From NCBI GenBank assembly GCA_945833725.1, contig CAMAFU010000138.1:1-5439 (forward strand): DNA of 5,439 nt, read 5' to 3'. Position 1 is the stretch's first letter. Each line of letters opens with the position of its first letter. The translations under genes were made by a program, and so were the position numbers. The stretch comes from an uncultured Treponema sp. (lineage in GTDB: Bacteria; Spirochaetota; Spirochaetia; Treponematales; Treponemataceae). The notes under the pieces are model-generated. The model did not search any database. It worked only from the letters and a program-made list of their open reading frames with translations, and was not told where the DNA came from. Shown in pieces: positions 5,421 to 5,439 of the stretch.

Positions 5421-5439
5421 CATAAAAAAAAGAAAATTT

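Overview
The window looks like a stretch of an AT-rich spirochaete chromosome, most likely a Treponema-like organism. That placement rests on overall protein character (Lys/Phe/Ser-rich, short intergenic gaps, TTG starts) and on recognisable housekeeping genes. It is an inference, because no rRNA or marker gene is present. There is no tRNA, CRISPR array, insertion sequence or phage gene. Every gap between genes is short, the longest being about 107 bp.

Layout: the left end (1-780, plus strand) carries the C-terminal part of an M3-family oligoendopeptidase (PepF), including its HExxH zinc site; the start lies outside the window. All remaining genes are on the minus strand. The PepF stop and the stop of a membrane-anchored TPR protein (784-2121) face each other across only 3 bp. 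The TPR protein ends in a domain resembling the Mrr restriction-endonuclease fold, with its catalytic residues apparently replaced. It seems to have its own promoter, placed so close to the ATG that the message would be leaderless. A GC-rich, hairpin-rich block (2187-2269) separates it from the next gene upstream and runs into the 3' end of that gene.

Reading leftward from the right edge, a tightly packed probable operon holds four genes: a SprT-like HExxH zinc-metalloprotease-like protein with an HTH-like middle and a coiled-coil tail (4608-5408), an unrecognised secreted protein (about 3770-4621, overlapping the first), the 16S rRNA m7G527 methyltransferase RsmG (3020-3724), and a TrmN6/YfiC-type tRNA adenine-N6 methyltransferase (2229-2984). 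The two RNA methyltransferases suggest a translation-maintenance theme. The first two genes are of unknown role. Internal genes of the operon have visible Shine-Dalgarno sequences. The two genes that seem to head transcription units lack one and instead have a -10-like hexamer exactly 6 nt before the ATG.

The points most worth follow-up are the TPR plus degenerate Mrr-like architecture, the zincin plus HTH-like architecture, the GC-rich repeat that supplies a protein C-terminus, and the leaderless-start pattern.
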